Source: an uncultured Verrucomicrobiota bacterium
GTDB lineage: Bacteria; Verrucomicrobiota; Verrucomicrobiia; Chthoniobacterales; JACTMZ01
Direction of reading: 5' to 3'
NCBI GenBank assembly: GCA_903953565.1
Contig: CAJBKE010000052.1
Coordinates: 186,001-250,000, forward strand
Length of the DNA: 64,000 bases
Made by a program: the position numbers and the translations under genes. Positions 8,801-17,345 of the stretch are shown one piece after another. The notes under the pieces were generated by a model, which did not search any database, was not told where the DNA came from, and worked only from the letters and a program-made list of their open reading frames with translations. Position 1 is the first letter of the stretch, and every line of letters starts with the position of its first letter.

Positions 8801-9720
8801 AGTTCTCGGCGGACAGCAGTCGCGCGTCGTTCGGCTTCAGCAGCATCATGGGCAAGAACAACTGGCGTTACCTCGAGCGCGCGGGTGACAAAGAGAGCCG
8901 GTTGCGCTTCCTGGCAAGCGATGAAGTATTCACCCGCGATTGGCAGGGCGAGAAAGAAGTGCGGATCGGCGACAACTACCAGATTGCCGAGCCCGGTCGC
9001 GACGCCGTGCGGCAGTGGGTGGCACCCCACACGGGCACCGTCCGCGTCGAAGGTCGTGTCACCGTGGAACCTTCCGCGCTCGCCTCCGCCAGTCTGTTGA
9101 AAAATTCCGAGAAGCTTTGGCACGCGGAAGCGGACGCCAAGGATGCTGCTGCCGCCCACGACCTGACTGTCGAGGTGGCCCAAGGCGACACGCTCGACTT
9201 CGTCGTTGCCGCCACGGGAGACCAAGCAGGCAAATTGGTCTGGGATCCGGTCATCACCTACACCCGCAGCGAGCCCGCCGTGGAGAAACTAAATCCACCC
9301 GGTGAGGAAAACCTCGCGCTCGGCAAATACGCGCGTTCCAAATTGCTGTCCTTTGCCACCCAGCCGTTCAACGCGGTTGATGAAGACCCCCGTTCGGCCT
9401 TTGCCATCTATGCCGATGACCGCATCGCCTCCGGGGACGATTGGCTGCAGATCGACTTGGAGCGTCCGTGCACCATTGACCGCTACGTGCTTGTCTCGAC
9501 CCCGCCGGTCGCGGAATGGCGTCCCTCCAATTTCTCAATGCAGAAAAGTGATGACGGCTTCACCTGGACGGATGTGGAAAAAGTTGCCGACAACAAAGAG
9601 GATCGTGTCGACCGCAGCGTGCCGCCCTTCACCGCGCGCTATGTCCGGCTCTATTTGCCGGAGGGAAAACCGTTTTATCTCAACGAACTTGAGCTGTATC
9701 ACGGCGGTCCGGCGAAATAG
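5851..9720 (+). CDS. Large secreted multidomain protein with beta-propeller-like core and F5/8C-type C-terminus
   Basis: A 1289-residue protein starting MGLKRQIFFFCLLFPAFAVRG, a signal peptide; cleavage is likely near residue 20. Next comes a beta-rich domain (about 25-225), a LamG/concanavalin-like region (about 235-440), then a central region of about 330 residues holding a clear sialidase-type Asp box, SVDKGKTW at 621-628. After that are two carbohydrate-binding-like beta domains (about 865-1140) and a discoidin-type F5/8C module (about 1154-1287, ending RYVRLYLPEGKPFYLNELEL). It starts 14 bases after the ADC-like gene. Likely exported and glycan-binding or glycan-cleaving; no catalytic family can be named with confidence. 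Confidence 0.75.
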   Translation: MGLKRQIFFFCLLFPAFAVRGELLNVQILGHGANTTGGPDAPAPEYRGAGATGGEQDYWNPVHADAFNKALEIRRPPQFLAADGRTPLSVRIKFRGFNGADYFPAADGAPVNNAILNSYLVGGAGAGVTIEGLQPGKAYDLWLFASNSRAGAGAKFTVNGGPAKAARGSAGKPFAAGTDFVEFSAVTADSEGRLNIALDPADVAVFPGVIFNALQLKGDFPERSDSARNDPNRWALKAWLKAEDLAKTGLKPGDAVREWKDSGWGLRFAPDAAPPMLDEAPVYAEVTVPDSPKKYPVVQFNGEAGLRQIDAVEARDEEITAYIIFRTKNSPKWKKILARRHGALCTYDGDVSSPRVPRGYHTAYRENGLRLAAADKLPLAITGHQGEYNRDTRFEGEIAEVIVFARRFESPDDQGLNEEVQAIENYLNTKYFKPDDKAAASVAPWQPAPRVAAAPSPAPEPGSPDKGEGIGLSGPNIFSMAAGRKPGPFEYAAGDVTLPFSYEAEVSNRPRPKPLDFPGQLNPDCCHAFVRMDGELWMFRIDFIADKGRIGRFKGPDIDNMTKLEDGTYPPEVGLGWLLGGLWYDQAERKLYAPVHIEQEGNYRFHPAWGWFSRKIGLATSVDKGKTWKYEGDIITPETYYYTRDAYKFSGGDTSNGIADFGFYVDTRGGYFYIYPLESWYPKGEWGARWAPRVARCAISDKMAPGKWSYFYEGKWDQPALGGKSSIVGASAFWGILYSTKLKRYISIAPYNKDPWWPPFGYNVDGVIIGTCTDLSKQDWVWGHFPEGMHGFMKLFNAGGNDIETCDDRLRFYSFFADNSYQNLDITLFDKPMSVNQPTPRFGFQPNPESSDPILSRRTKIVGSASSEMKYSGEWKVKENPKEYYEGRLNESSTAGSSVEFSFTGADIYWRALRSPESGKADVYIDGELSKTVDCYSPRATVSENFVFVKTGLDPDKPHTIKVVVKGEQHPKSKRSAIGHMAFEFSADSSRASFGFSSIMGKNNWRYLERAGDKESRLRFLASDEVFTRDWQGEKEVRIGDNYQIAEPGRDAVRQWVAPHTGTVRVEGRVTVEPSALASASLLKNSEKLWHAEADAKDAAAAHDLTVEVAQGDTLDFVVAATGDQAGKLVWDPVITYTRSEPAVEKLNPPGEENLALGKYARSKLLSFATQPFNAVDEDPRSAFAIYADDRIASGDDWLQIDLERPCTIDRYVLVSTPPVAEWRPSNFSMQKSDDGFTWTDVEKVADNKEDRVDRSVPPFTARYVRLYLPEGKPFYLNELELYHGGPAK

Positions 9721-9747
9721 CCGGCTCGAGGCCGTGCTCAGTCACTG

Positions 9748-10548
9748 CTACCACTCCACGGAGCCGCCGGCGTTCATGGCCAAGTTACCTCCGTCCACCG
9801 GAAGCAGAACTCCGGTGACCATCGAAGCAGCTCCGGAGGCGAGGAAGATGACCGGTCCGACGACCTCCTCCGGTTCCCCGAAGCGCCCGATGGGAATGCC
9901 GCGCGTCACCGTTTTTAAAAGTTCCGAGGTCTCGGGGCTGGCTTTTTGCGCGGCCCACATGGAATTCATGAACTGGCAGGGCAGGATGGCGTTAACGCGG
10001 ATACCGTGACGGGCCCACGCGAAGGCGAGTTCGCGCGTGAGTTGGCCGACGCCGGCCTTGGCCACTCCATAAGGCATTGCGCCGCGTCCCAAGGCATTCT
10101 CTCCGCCGATGGATCCGAAGTTCACGATGCTCCCCGGACGTTTCGCCGCGATCATCCGGCGGCCCGCTTCGCGGCAGGTGAGGAAAAAGCATTTGAGGAT
10201 GCCATCCTGAAGTCCTTGAAAGGTTTCCAGCGTAACATCCTGCGGTTGGTGTCGCGCAATGGGACACGCCACCGCATTGACCAGAATGTCGACCGGGCCC
10301 AGTTCCGCCTCCGCCTTGTCGAAAAGCGTGGCCACATCGGCTTCGCGGGCGGAGTCACAGGCAATGCCTGCCGCACGTCCGCCCCCGCGGGCGATTTCAT
10401 CACGGATCCTGTCCGCACTTTCCTGCTGAAGATCAGCCACCGCCACCTTCGCCCCGGCCGCCGCTAATCCCTTCGCGACGGCCGACCCAAGCGACCCCGC
10501 ACCTCCGGTGACGATGGCGGTGCGGCCAGTGAGGTCAAAAAGTTTCAT
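9748..10548 (-). CDS. SDR-family oxidoreductase
   Basis: A 266-residue short-chain dehydrogenase with TGGAGSLG at residues 14-21, Ser146, and catalytic Tyr160-x3-Lys164. The AVADLQQ segment after the second strand has an Asp, which usually indicates NAD preference. It ends PVDGGNLAMNAGG, typical of gluconate-5-dehydrogenase-like sugar SDRs. It lies 15 bases downstream of an LDH2-type dehydrogenase on the same strand, so the two probably form an operon, and it converges with the large secreted protein. Likely oxidises or reduces a sugar acid; the substrate is unknown. Confidence 0.9.
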   Translation of the reverse strand: MKLFDLTGRTAIVTGGAGSLGSAVAKGLAAAGAKVAVADLQQESADRIRDEIARGGGRAAGIACDSAREADVATLFDKAEAELGPVDILVNAVACPIARHQPQDVTLETFQGLQDGILKCFFLTCREAGRRMIAAKRPGSIVNFGSIGGENALGRGAMPYGVAKAGVGQLTRELAFAWARHGIRVNAILPCQFMNSMWAAQKASPETSELLKTVTRGIPIGRFGEPEEVVGPVIFLASGAASMVTGVLLPVDGGNLAMNAGGSVEW

Positions 10549-10563
10549 CGGGCTTCGCGCGGG

Positions 10564-11631
10564 TTATCCATAGATGGTTTCTAACGGAATCCCGGTATCG
10601 AGCGAAAGTCCTTCGAGTCGGACCATCACGTGATCGGGCAGCATCATCCCGTGTTCGAGGGCAGCCACGCGCGAGTCCCACTCCAGTTCGCCCGGAAGAT
10701 AGATCCGCTCGGCACCCTTGGCGCGCGGGGCGTTGCGGATGAAGCGGACGAGTTCGTCCATGCGGTTGCGGAAATCCGTGGCATCGAGATAGTGCGAGAC
10801 GTCTATGGCGAGGAACGAATGCGATTGATTCACCGGGGTGGGGTCCTCGAGAACCCAGCTCACTACCTGCTCACCGAACGCGCCGCCCGCGATCACGCCG
10901 GTCAGGACTTCGATGAGAAGACCGATGCCGTAGCCCTTATGCCCCGCCATGGGTAAAAGCGCGCCGACCGCCGGATAGCCCTCTGGATTCGTGGTGGGAA
11001 GACCTTCCTTGTCGATAATCCACCCTTCGGGGATGGCTTTTCCGAGTTCGCGCAACGCGTAGATTTTGCTTGCGGCAACCACGCTGGTTGCGATGTCCAT
11101 CATCACCGTAGGCTCTTTGTTTGTTGGGATCGCGTAGCCGATGGGGTTGGTGCCAAGGAGCGGCACGCGGGCGCCGGGAACGGTCACTCCCGGATCCACA
11201 TTGGTGAAACTCATGCCGATCATGCCCTGCTCGGCCGCAAGGTGGGCGTAGTAACCCGCACCTCCGTAGTGTCCGCTATTACGCACCGCGACAAAGGCAA
11301 TGCCGGTTTTTCGCGCCTTGGCCACAGCCAATTCCATGGCCTGCACCGAGACCACGGCGGGCATGGTCTGGCGGGCGTCGATGAGGGCCGAGCCCGGACC
11401 ATCGCGCTCGATGACCGGCTCGTCGGTCAGGCTCATCCGTCCGTCGCGGTAGTTTTTGAGCAGCCCCCGGATCTGCTTGCTGCCGTGCGTGTAGACACCC
11501 CAAGTGTCGTTGGTGACAAAAACACGCGCGGTTGTCCGCGCGTCGGCTTCCGGGAGTCCGTTTGTCTGCATGGCGGCAACCAGAAAACCCTCGAGGTTTT
11601 CCGGGCGAACAGGTGATTTGCAGGTTGTCAT
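10564..11631 (-). CDS. LDH2/malate dehydrogenase-like (YlbC/YiaK) NAD(P)-dependent oxidoreductase
   Basis: A 355-residue member of the LDH2 family, which includes 2,3-diketo-L-gulonate reductase, ureidoglycolate dehydrogenase and sulfolactate dehydrogenase. The segment VRNSGHYGGAGYYA near residue 120 holds the conserved His, and GTNPIGYAIPT and AGHKGYGIGLLIEVL follow in the family order. First gene of a two-gene minus-strand operon with the SDR at 9748-10548, and divergent from the AraC regulator at 11792. In a locus with sugar transport and lactonase-like genes a keto-sugar-acid reductase is the simplest role. Confidence 0.88.
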   Translation of the reverse strand: MTTCKSPVRPENLEGFLVAAMQTNGLPEADARTTARVFVTNDTWGVYTHGSKQIRGLLKNYRDGRMSLTDEPVIERDGPGSALIDARQTMPAVVSVQAMELAVAKARKTGIAFVAVRNSGHYGGAGYYAHLAAEQGMIGMSFTNVDPGVTVPGARVPLLGTNPIGYAIPTNKEPTVMMDIATSVVAASKIYALRELGKAIPEGWIIDKEGLPTTNPEGYPAVGALLPMAGHKGYGIGLLIEVLTGVIAGGAFGEQVVSWVLEDPTPVNQSHSFLAIDVSHYLDATDFRNRMDELVRFIRNAPRAKGAERIYLPGELEWDSRVAALEHGMMLPDHVMVRLEGLSLDTGIPLETIYG

Positions 11632-11791
11632 GTCGTGCCGTCGGTCGAGGGTCCAACTAGATCATGATTGCCCGCCGCGCGCTTACTCTTTTCGCGCAGA
11701 TCAGCGACGTTTTTGAATCCGCGACTTGTGGTTTCTTTGCCGATGCGCGACTGATACGCAGTGTTTCGAACCACTCCTGTCTCCGCGCCTG

Positions 11792-12769
11792 ATGAAAAAA
11801 TCCGCCCAAACTAAGAGCCCCTCGGTCAAAGATCTGGCATGGCTGGGGAGTGTGCGCGAAGCGCGGCTGCCCATCAGTTTTTCCCGTCCGCTGTGGGGGC
11901 GTGTCGTCAGGTTCGACAAAGGCTCGGGCTCGCTTCCTAGGCCGGGCGTCCAATTTCCGGAGCAGCACCCGCATTGCGAACTGAACATGGTCCTTGCCGG
12001 AACGTGCACGCAATACGTGAACTCGGAAAAGGTTTCGCGTCGGCCGAAGGACGTGATGCTGCTCGGGCCGGCCACGCCGCATTATCCGATTTTGGAGAGT
12101 TTGCCGCAGGAATCCGTATCCGTATATTTTTCGCCGGTCCTGCTGCTGGAAATCGCCCCGAAGCGCGACGGGGCCAGGGCTCTGGCCCGCTTCACCATGC
12201 CATCCCGGATCGAGGATCGCGTCGTTCGCGTGAAGGCGTCCGTTGCAGATAAAATGGCATCCCTCCTTGTGGAGTTGGTCGCGGAACTTCATTCCGAGCG
12301 CGCGTGGAGTGAATTCCGGACACGATCCCTGCTGCTGGACGTTCTCCTCGAATTTTTCCGTTGGGAGGATTCCGTAGGACGGGAATACCAACTCCGCGAA
12401 CACGATGTGAATTGGTCGATCATCCAGCAAACGCTGGACTACATGCATCAAAACTTTGCCGAGCCGATCTACGTCCGCGATCTGGCGCGCGCCGTGGGCC
12501 TAAGTCTGAGCCGCTTGCAGTCCATGTTTCGCAGCGCCCTCGGCATGAGCTGCATCCAGTATTTGCGCGCCTACCGGATCTCGCAGGCTGCATCGATGCT
12601 TTGCATGCCCGACGCCCGCGTCACGGAGGTGGCATTCAATGTGGGCTTCGAGACCCTCAGCCATTTCAACACGTCCTTCCATGCGCTCATGGGTATGGCG
12701 CCGACCCGCTACGCGGATGGGATGAGGCGCGGCAGGAAGCACGCGTCGCCCCCGAAGAAGAAGCGGTAG
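11792..12769 (+). CDS. AraC-family transcriptional regulator
   Basis: A 325-residue regulator. The N-terminal half is a cupin-type effector domain with HPHCELNMVLAGTCTQYV (about residues 55-75); the C-terminal 100 residues hold the two AraC helix-turn-helix units, VRDLARAVGLSLSRLQSMFR and RVTEVAFNVGFETLSHFNTSF. The ATG at 11792 is chosen because codons upstream do not fit the family. It is divergent from the LDH2-type gene with 160 bases between, so it most likely senses a sugar and controls that operon. It converges with the P450 gene. Confidence 0.87.
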   Translation: MKKSAQTKSPSVKDLAWLGSVREARLPISFSRPLWGRVVRFDKGSGSLPRPGVQFPEQHPHCELNMVLAGTCTQYVNSEKVSRRPKDVMLLGPATPHYPILESLPQESVSVYFSPVLLLEIAPKRDGARALARFTMPSRIEDRVVRVKASVADKMASLLVELVAELHSERAWSEFRTRSLLLDVLLEFFRWEDSVGREYQLREHDVNWSIIQQTLDYMHQNFAEPIYVRDLARAVGLSLSRLQSMFRSALGMSCIQYLRAYRISQAASMLCMPDARVTEVAFNVGFETLSHFNTSFHALMGMAPTRYADGMRRGRKHASPPKKKR

Positions 12770-12833
12770 AACAGGAATTTCTCCCGGACGCCGGCTGTCT
12801 TGCTTGCCGGGGATCGGACCACAAACGCCCGGC

Positions 12834-14069
12834 TCAAACTGAAACCGGCAGCTTCCTGAGCATACGCGAGTTCCGCTTCTCCACATCCCAATCGGGATTC
12901 GGATCGACTAGCGCAATGTTAGGGAACATTTCGAAAAGCGTTTTAAGGGCGATGTTAGCCTCCGCTCTGGCCAGCGTTGCTCCCACGCAGAAATGGATGC
13001 CCTGACCGAAAGCAAGGTGCCTGTTGTTTTTGCGAAAGATGTCGAAAGTTTCGGGGTTCTCGAAATGCGCAGGGTCGCGGTTCGCCGCGTTGAGCATTTG
13101 GAACACGATCTCGCCCTTTTTCAGCAGCTTGCCGTCCAATTCAAAATCGCGCTTCATCAGGCGCGGCTGACGCGAAACCGGACTCTCATAGCGGAGCACT
13201 TCCTCGATGGCCTGCGGCAGCAGATCCCAATCGGCGCGAATTTTGGCCAGAGCCTCCGGATGCGTCAGCAAGGTGAAGACGCTGCTCCCGAGGAGGGAGG
13301 TTGTCGTTTCGTGCCCGGCGACCAGCAAAGTCACGCAGGTATTGATGAGCTCGGCGACGGAGAGCCTGTCGCCTTCGGACTCCGCCTGCACCAGCTTGGT
13401 TAGCAGGTCATCCTTCGGATTCGTGCGCTTTTCCTCGATCTGCACCATTAGGTAATCCCTCATCTCAATCAGAGATTCTTGGGCTTGGAGTAGCACGGCC
13501 TCCGGGGGCTTATTGATACCCTGGAAGGCGAGGAGATCGTCAGCCCACTTGCGAAAACGGTGGCGGTCGGCCGTGGGCGCTCCGAGCATTTCGGCAATGA
13601 CCGTGGCGGGAAGGGGAATGGCCAAGTCTCTGACGATGTCGATGTCGCCCCGCGCTGACGCCTCCTTGAGAAGGTCGGTGACAATTTCTTTGATCCGTGG
13701 CTTGAGCGTTTCGATCACCCGGGGGGTGAACGCTTTCGTGACAAGTGAGCGCAGACGGGTGTGGTCTGGCGGGTCGGAATGAAGCAGTCCTTTCGTCCGA
13801 TAATGCGCCTCGAATTTGGCCAACCTCTCCCGGGACGCGCCGGTCAGATGTTCCACCGATTGCGCGAGTCTCCCTTCGTTGGAAAAACTAGAGGTCTCCT
13901 TGAAGGAGACGACGATGTCGTCGTAGCGGGTGAGGATCCAGCCGCCAATCCCGTCGCTCCAGAGAACCGGGTCATCCGTCCGCATTTCACAGAACACCTC
14001 GTAGGGGTCGGCGACAAAAGCCGGGGAATTGATCACGTTTTCGAATCGGGATGTTGCGTGGGTATTCAT
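12834..14069 (-). CDS. Cytochrome P450 (bacterial class I type)
   Basis: A 411-residue soluble P450. It has the I-helix oxygen-activation motif AGHETTT, the K-helix ExxR as [14 protein letters not shown], and the heme-thiolate loop [15 protein letters not shown] with Cys361. No membrane anchor is present, so it is a cytoplasmic class I enzyme that needs a ferredoxin. A single-cluster ferredoxin gene lies 1.2 kb away at 15278, on the opposite strand. A start 15 codons upstream (14114) is possible; 14069 ([11 protein letters not shown]) fits the family better. It follows the pseudopilin gene on the same strand. Substrate unknown. Confidence 0.93.
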   Translation of the reverse strand: MNTHATSRFENVINSPAFVADPYEVFCEMRTDDPVLWSDGIGGWILTRYDDIVVSFKETSSFSNEGRLAQSVEHLTGASRERLAKFEAHYRTKGLLHSDPPDHTRLRSLVTKAFTPRVIETLKPRIKEIVTDLLKEASARGDIDIVRDLAIPLPATVIAEMLGAPTADRHRFRKWADDLLAFQGINKPPEAVLLQAQESLIEMRDYLMVQIEEKRTNPKDDLLTKLVQAESEGDRLSVAELINTCVTLLVAGHETTTSLLGSSVFTLLTHPEALAKIRADWDLLPQAIEEVLRYESPVSRQPRLMKRDFELDGKLLKKGEIVFQMLNAANRDPAHFENPETFDIFRKNNRHLAFGQGIHFCVGATLARAEANIALKTLFEMFPNIALVDPNPDWDVEKRNSRMLRKLPVSV

Positions 14070-14117
14070 ATTACAAAATTTAGGTTGTTCTACATGTGCG
14101 GCGGGACACGTCATTCA

Positions 14118-14912
14118 TCACCAAGGGAATCCGTCCAGACCACCGAAGAACTGCCGGGCCCTCTCTTTGCCGCCATCGTAGGCGTTGGCCCGCCACTCTT
14201 TCCAAGTCATCGAACGGGCACTTCCGTCGAAAAAGACGACGTTGCCGACATCGGCGTGGAAGGTCGTGCCGAGCGAATCGATCGAATCCGGATTGTGATA
14301 CCCGAAGCGCACGATGTCGTTGTCATACTGCCAGGAGTTTTTGCCAGACTCTTCAATCAGCATTACCGTGCCGGCTGGCGGGGTCCGAAGCGCAGCAAGG
14401 GGAAAGTCAATATTGGCGTCGTTCACGTTGCGCCGAAGCGAAGCTCCTGCCTCTCCGTTCAGGGCGTAGGTGCAGCCCGCGTAGCGTCCGGTGTAGCCCC
14501 AGGGTGTGTATCCGAGAGCCTTGATGTCCCTCTTGGCGGGACACACGAAAGCGCTCTCGCTGGTGACGTAGCCTCCCCGCATGAGGAGTCCGCATCTCAC
14601 GTCGCCGTGGCTAGGCTCTCTCGGCTTGAAAGGCGGTGGGGGGGTGGCCCGGTCCGGAGGCTTGGCGTAGGAAGGATCGTTGTAAGCCCATCCCCAACCC
14701 GGAAACATGTTGTTGTTGTCTGCGGTATATTGGAGGAGCCCGGCCGAGAGCGTGCGCATGTTGCCAAGACATGTTGCCTTGTGCCCATGTTCAATCGCCC
14801 GGCTCACAGCCGGCACCGCCACAGCAGCGAGGACGGCGATGATGGCTATAACAATGAGCAATTCCACAAGCGAGAATGCATGGACAGAGTTTTCGTTTTG
14901 CGGTGAAAACAT
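14118..14912 (-). CDS. Type II secretion-like pseudopilin (prepilin-type N-terminus)
   Basis: A 264-residue protein with an N-methylation signal: after a short leader comes FSLVELLIVIAIIAVLAAV (residues 13-31), with Glu at mature position 5. The body holds NMRTLSAGLLQYTADNNNMFPG and ends in a DxxxHxDVGNVVFFDG-like segment, the pattern of the H-X9-DG pseudopilins that are abundant as scattered single genes in Verrucomicrobiota and Planctomycetes. The protein would be cleaved by a prepilin peptidase and held in the inner membrane or assembled. No secretion genes are nearby. The P450 gene follows 48 bases downstream on the same strand, with no obvious functional link. Confidence 0.87.
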   Translation of the reverse strand: MFSPQNENSVHAFSLVELLIVIAIIAVLAAVAVPAVSRAIEHGHKATCLGNMRTLSAGLLQYTADNNNMFPGWGWAYNDPSYAKPPDRATPPPPFKPREPSHGDVRCGLLMRGGYVTSESAFVCPAKRDIKALGYTPWGYTGRYAGCTYALNGEAGASLRRNVNDANIDFPLAALRTPPAGTVMLIEESGKNSWQYDNDIVRFGYHNPDSIDSLGTTFHADVGNVVFFDGSARSMTWKEWRANAYDGGKERARQFFGGLDGFPW

Positions 14913-15277
14913 GGGGGGTGGACGGCGATTCGTTTCCCGGAAACTCTACGTTCCTCGGAGGGCGGATTGCTGTGCATGTTGTGGCGCTAAATATCGCACG
15001 CGTTTTTGTTCCCGCACTGCTTTTTGAACCGTTTACATTCTTTTTGTGGAACCTTCGGGTCCCCATCTCCGGCCGAACCGTGCTGCGGTGTTTGGGCGTT
15101 TAGAAATCACGCATGCAAATTGCGAAAACGAATAATTCTGCCGGAAAAGCAATAGCGGTCGGCAGGGCGATGTACGATTGTTTGTGCTAGTCTATGGAGA
15201 GCCGGACGCAAGCGAGCACACTACGGAGAGTATTTCAAAAAAAGCGGACGAGGCGGAAACTGAACCGAAATTAAACT
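14913..15277. promoter_or_regulatory. Divergent intergenic region with copy 2 of the GAAAACGAAT motif
   Basis: No gene is visible in these 365 bases between the pseudopilin and the ferredoxin. At 15122-15156 it holds the second copy of the motif seen at 835-870. At 15028-15036 it holds ACCGTTTAC, a 9-mer also present at 2965-2973 upstream of the RhaT-like gene, in both cases 100-120 bases before a minus-strand start. Both could be regulator sites; neither is proven. Confidence 0.35.
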
Positions 15278-15511
15278 ATGGCTGAAGTCGAAAATAAATA
15301 CGCTCAAAACGCCCCCGGTCCGTTTTACGTCGATGATCAGTGCATCGATTGTGACCTCTGCCGGGAAACAGCCCCGGCCAACTTTACGCGCTCGGAAGAC
15401 GGCGGACACTCTTATGTGTACAAACAGCCCGACACACCTGAAGAGCGAGCCAAATGCGTTGAGGCCATGGAAGGCTGTCCGGTCGAAGCGATCGGCGACA
15501 ACGGCGGCTGA
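15278..15511 (+). CDS. Single-cluster 4Fe-4S ferredoxin
   Basis: A 77-residue acidic protein with Cys22-x2-Cys25-x2-Cys28 and a distant Cys67-Pro, which would ligate one [4Fe-4S] cluster (Cys60 is an extra cysteine). This is the Fer4_13/Fer4_15 type of small monocluster ferredoxin, often used as electron donor for bacterial P450s and other oxidoreductases. The P450 at 12834-14069 is the obvious candidate partner, though it is on the other strand and 1.2 kb away. No ferredoxin reductase is in the window. Confidence 0.9.
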   Translation: MAEVENKYAQNAPGPFYVDDQCIDCDLCRETAPANFTRSEDGGHSYVYKQPDTPEERAKCVEAMEGCPVEAIGDNGG

Positions 15512-15598
15512 GATAGCCTGATGCTTGCGGCGAAGTGCCGCCGCCTGGCGCAATTAGCTGGCGGACATCTTCTCGTCCGGGTGAATACGCTGCGACCG

Positions 15599-15836
15599 AT
15601 GAAGCGCCAGATTAATAGTCTACTCCTTGCCGGGGGGCGGAGCTCGCGCATGGGGCGCGACAAGGCGTCTTTGGTCATTGTTGAAGGCGAATTGAGTCAA
15701 GCCGGGCGCGCATTGGGGCTTTTGCGGCAATTTTGCGCGGAGACCTATATCTCGCCGCGCGACGGACAGGATGTGCCGCTAGGGGCTGAGGGCGTGCTGG
15801 TGCTTCGCGACGATCCGGGGGCGAAAATGCAAGTAA
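15599..15836 (+). pseudogene. mobA: mobA-like molybdenum cofactor guanylyltransferase, 5' fragment
   Basis: From ATG 15599 the product begins MKRQINSLLLAGGRSSRMGRDK, the nucleotide-binding loop of MobA/MocA-type transferases. About 75 residues follow the family up to LRDDPGAK, the point where normal proteins continue for another 110 residues or more. Beyond about 15830 the reading frame is unrelated to MobA, and another frame is homologous to a molybdopterin oxidoreductase. The gene therefore lost its 3' two thirds and cannot make working MobA. The ending point is approximate. Confidence 0.7.
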
Positions 15837-16496
15837 CTTTCGACCAGCCGCAATCGTCCGGCTTCGGAGCACCTTAAGTCCGAACCCGCCATCGTGGCCG
15901 GACTCGGCAAAGCTCTTTTTCCCGGCGGTCCGGTCGATTGGGACGCGCTCGTCGGAGATTACGACCGTATCCGCGAGCGCATCGAAGCGGTCATCCCGGG
16001 TTTTGCGGACTACAACGCGAAGATCCGGCAGCCGAGTGGATTCCAACTGCGGAACGCAGCATCGCATCGTGAATGGAAAACGGCCACTGGTCGCGCCAAC
16101 TTCATCGTTAATCCTTTGCCTGATCTTTCCGTTGCGCCCGGTCGCCTGCGTCTGATGAACCTGCGCTCGCACAACCAATATAACACGACCATCTACGGTA
16201 GCGGGGACCGCTACCGCGGGATCGAGGGCGAGCGGCGCGTGCTTTTCCTCAATCCGGTGGATATGCGCGAGCTGGGCTTGGATGAAAAGTCATTCGCCAC
16301 CATCCGCAGCCACGCGGCCGACGGCCGAGAGCGTCGTGCTCCGGGATTCCGTCCGGTGTTCTATGACATCTCGCGCGGCTGCGCCGCTGCCTATTATCCC
16401 GAAACCAATGTTCTTGTCGGCATCGACGAGCACGCGGTGACAAGTCTTACTCCGATGTCCAAATTCATCGAGGTCACGCTCAAGAAGGAAAGCTGA
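15837..16496 (+). pseudogene. FdhF/YdeP-type molybdopterin oxidoreductase, 3' fragment
   Basis: About 219 residues match the C-terminal part of YdeP/FdhF-type formate-dehydrogenase-like alpha subunits: RPASEHLKSEPAIVAGL, WKTATGRANFIV, LMNLRSHNQYNTTIYG, and the molydopterin-dinucleotide binding domain through DISRGCAAAYYPETNVLV. The frame is open only from 15837 (a stop precedes it at 15834), so about 550 N-terminal residues with the active site are missing. It directly follows the mobA fragment on the same strand, as if one deletion removed the 3' end of mobA and the 5' end of fdhF, genes that are often neighbours. Confidence 0.75.
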
Positions 16497-16511
16497 CACC
16501 GCGCGCGGAAG

Positions 16512-17345
16512 CTACGCGGTCAGTTTTTTCCAGATCTTGTCGGTCTCGACCCGCAGGACTTTGGCGTCCTCCCAGCTGTTGGGCAGGGTGGTCAAGTTGT
16601 AGCCGCTCATCACGGGGCCCATTTCCGGGACGGCGAAGATGTCCCGGTCGGCGTTTTGCTTTGCCGAGAGCCAGCATCTGAGCACGGCCTCGACGAAAAC
16701 AAGATACTCCTTCACTTCCTGCGTGAGATTCCCGCGTCCGTCGGTCACCGGCACTTGACAATGGTGTCCGTTGAACGGACGGAAATGGAATTGTTGCGCC
16801 CGCTGGATGAGATCGGGGCGGACGATGAGCCGTTCGGCGTAGTTGTCGGGCCGCAGATGTTTGACCACCGCGAGATGCGAGAAATCCCAGGTGATGGGGA
16901 ACAATTCGCCGGTGACTTTTTGGTAGGCGTCGGCCAAGGCATAAGTTTTCTCCGGAGTTTCCGTGCAGGTGTCGCGGTGGATTTCGATGCTGGGCTCCAC
17001 GCCCTGACGGCGACCTTCCTGCATGATGAGCAGAGTGAGTCCGAGCGCTTCGGGGGTGGGGGTGTCATCCTTGGCCAGTTGCACATTGATGTGATGCGCG
17101 CCTTCGTCCTTGTTTGCCTTGATTGCCTCGGAGAACTCGGAGGCTTTGCCCGAGTAGACGTAGCCGATCACGGTCATGCCGTGCTTCTTGGCTAGTTCGC
17201 CGAGTCCGGGACGCGGGCTGCCGGCGACCCCGGTGAACCCCGCTTTTTTCGCGTCGACGATTTTATCCTCGAGCGACCACTCAGCCTGCTCGGATGGATA
17301 ATGATTGATCGACCAAAGCGCGGCGATGTGGTGTAGCCGGCTCAC
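16512..17345 (-). CDS. Sugar phosphate isomerase/epimerase-like TIM-barrel protein
   Basis: A 277-residue protein of the AP-endonuclease-2/xylose-isomerase-like fold. Metal-site residues are visible in SIEIHRDT, DFSHLAVVKHL and the HFRPFNGHHCQ segment. GTG at 17345 is chosen as start because it overlaps the stop of the upstream 6PGDH-like fragment (GTGA) and the homology begins at SRLHHIAALWSINHYPSE; codons further upstream belong to the other gene. Such proteins isomerise or epimerise sugars, inositols or keto-acids. The upstream 6PGDH-like gene would have been an operon partner before it was broken. Confidence 0.82.
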   Translation of the reverse strand: MSRLHHIAALWSINHYPSEQAEWSLEDKIVDAKKAGFTGVAGSPRPGLGELAKKHGMTVIGYVYSGKASEFSEAIKANKDEGAHHINVQLAKDDTPTPEALGLTLLIMQEGRRQGVEPSIEIHRDTCTETPEKTYALADAYQKVTGELFPITWDFSHLAVVKHLRPDNYAERLIVRPDLIQRAQQFHFRPFNGHHCQVPVTDGRGNLTQEVKEYLVFVEAVLRCWLSAKQNADRDIFAVPEMGPVMSGYNLTTLPNSWEDAKVLRVETDKIWKKLTA

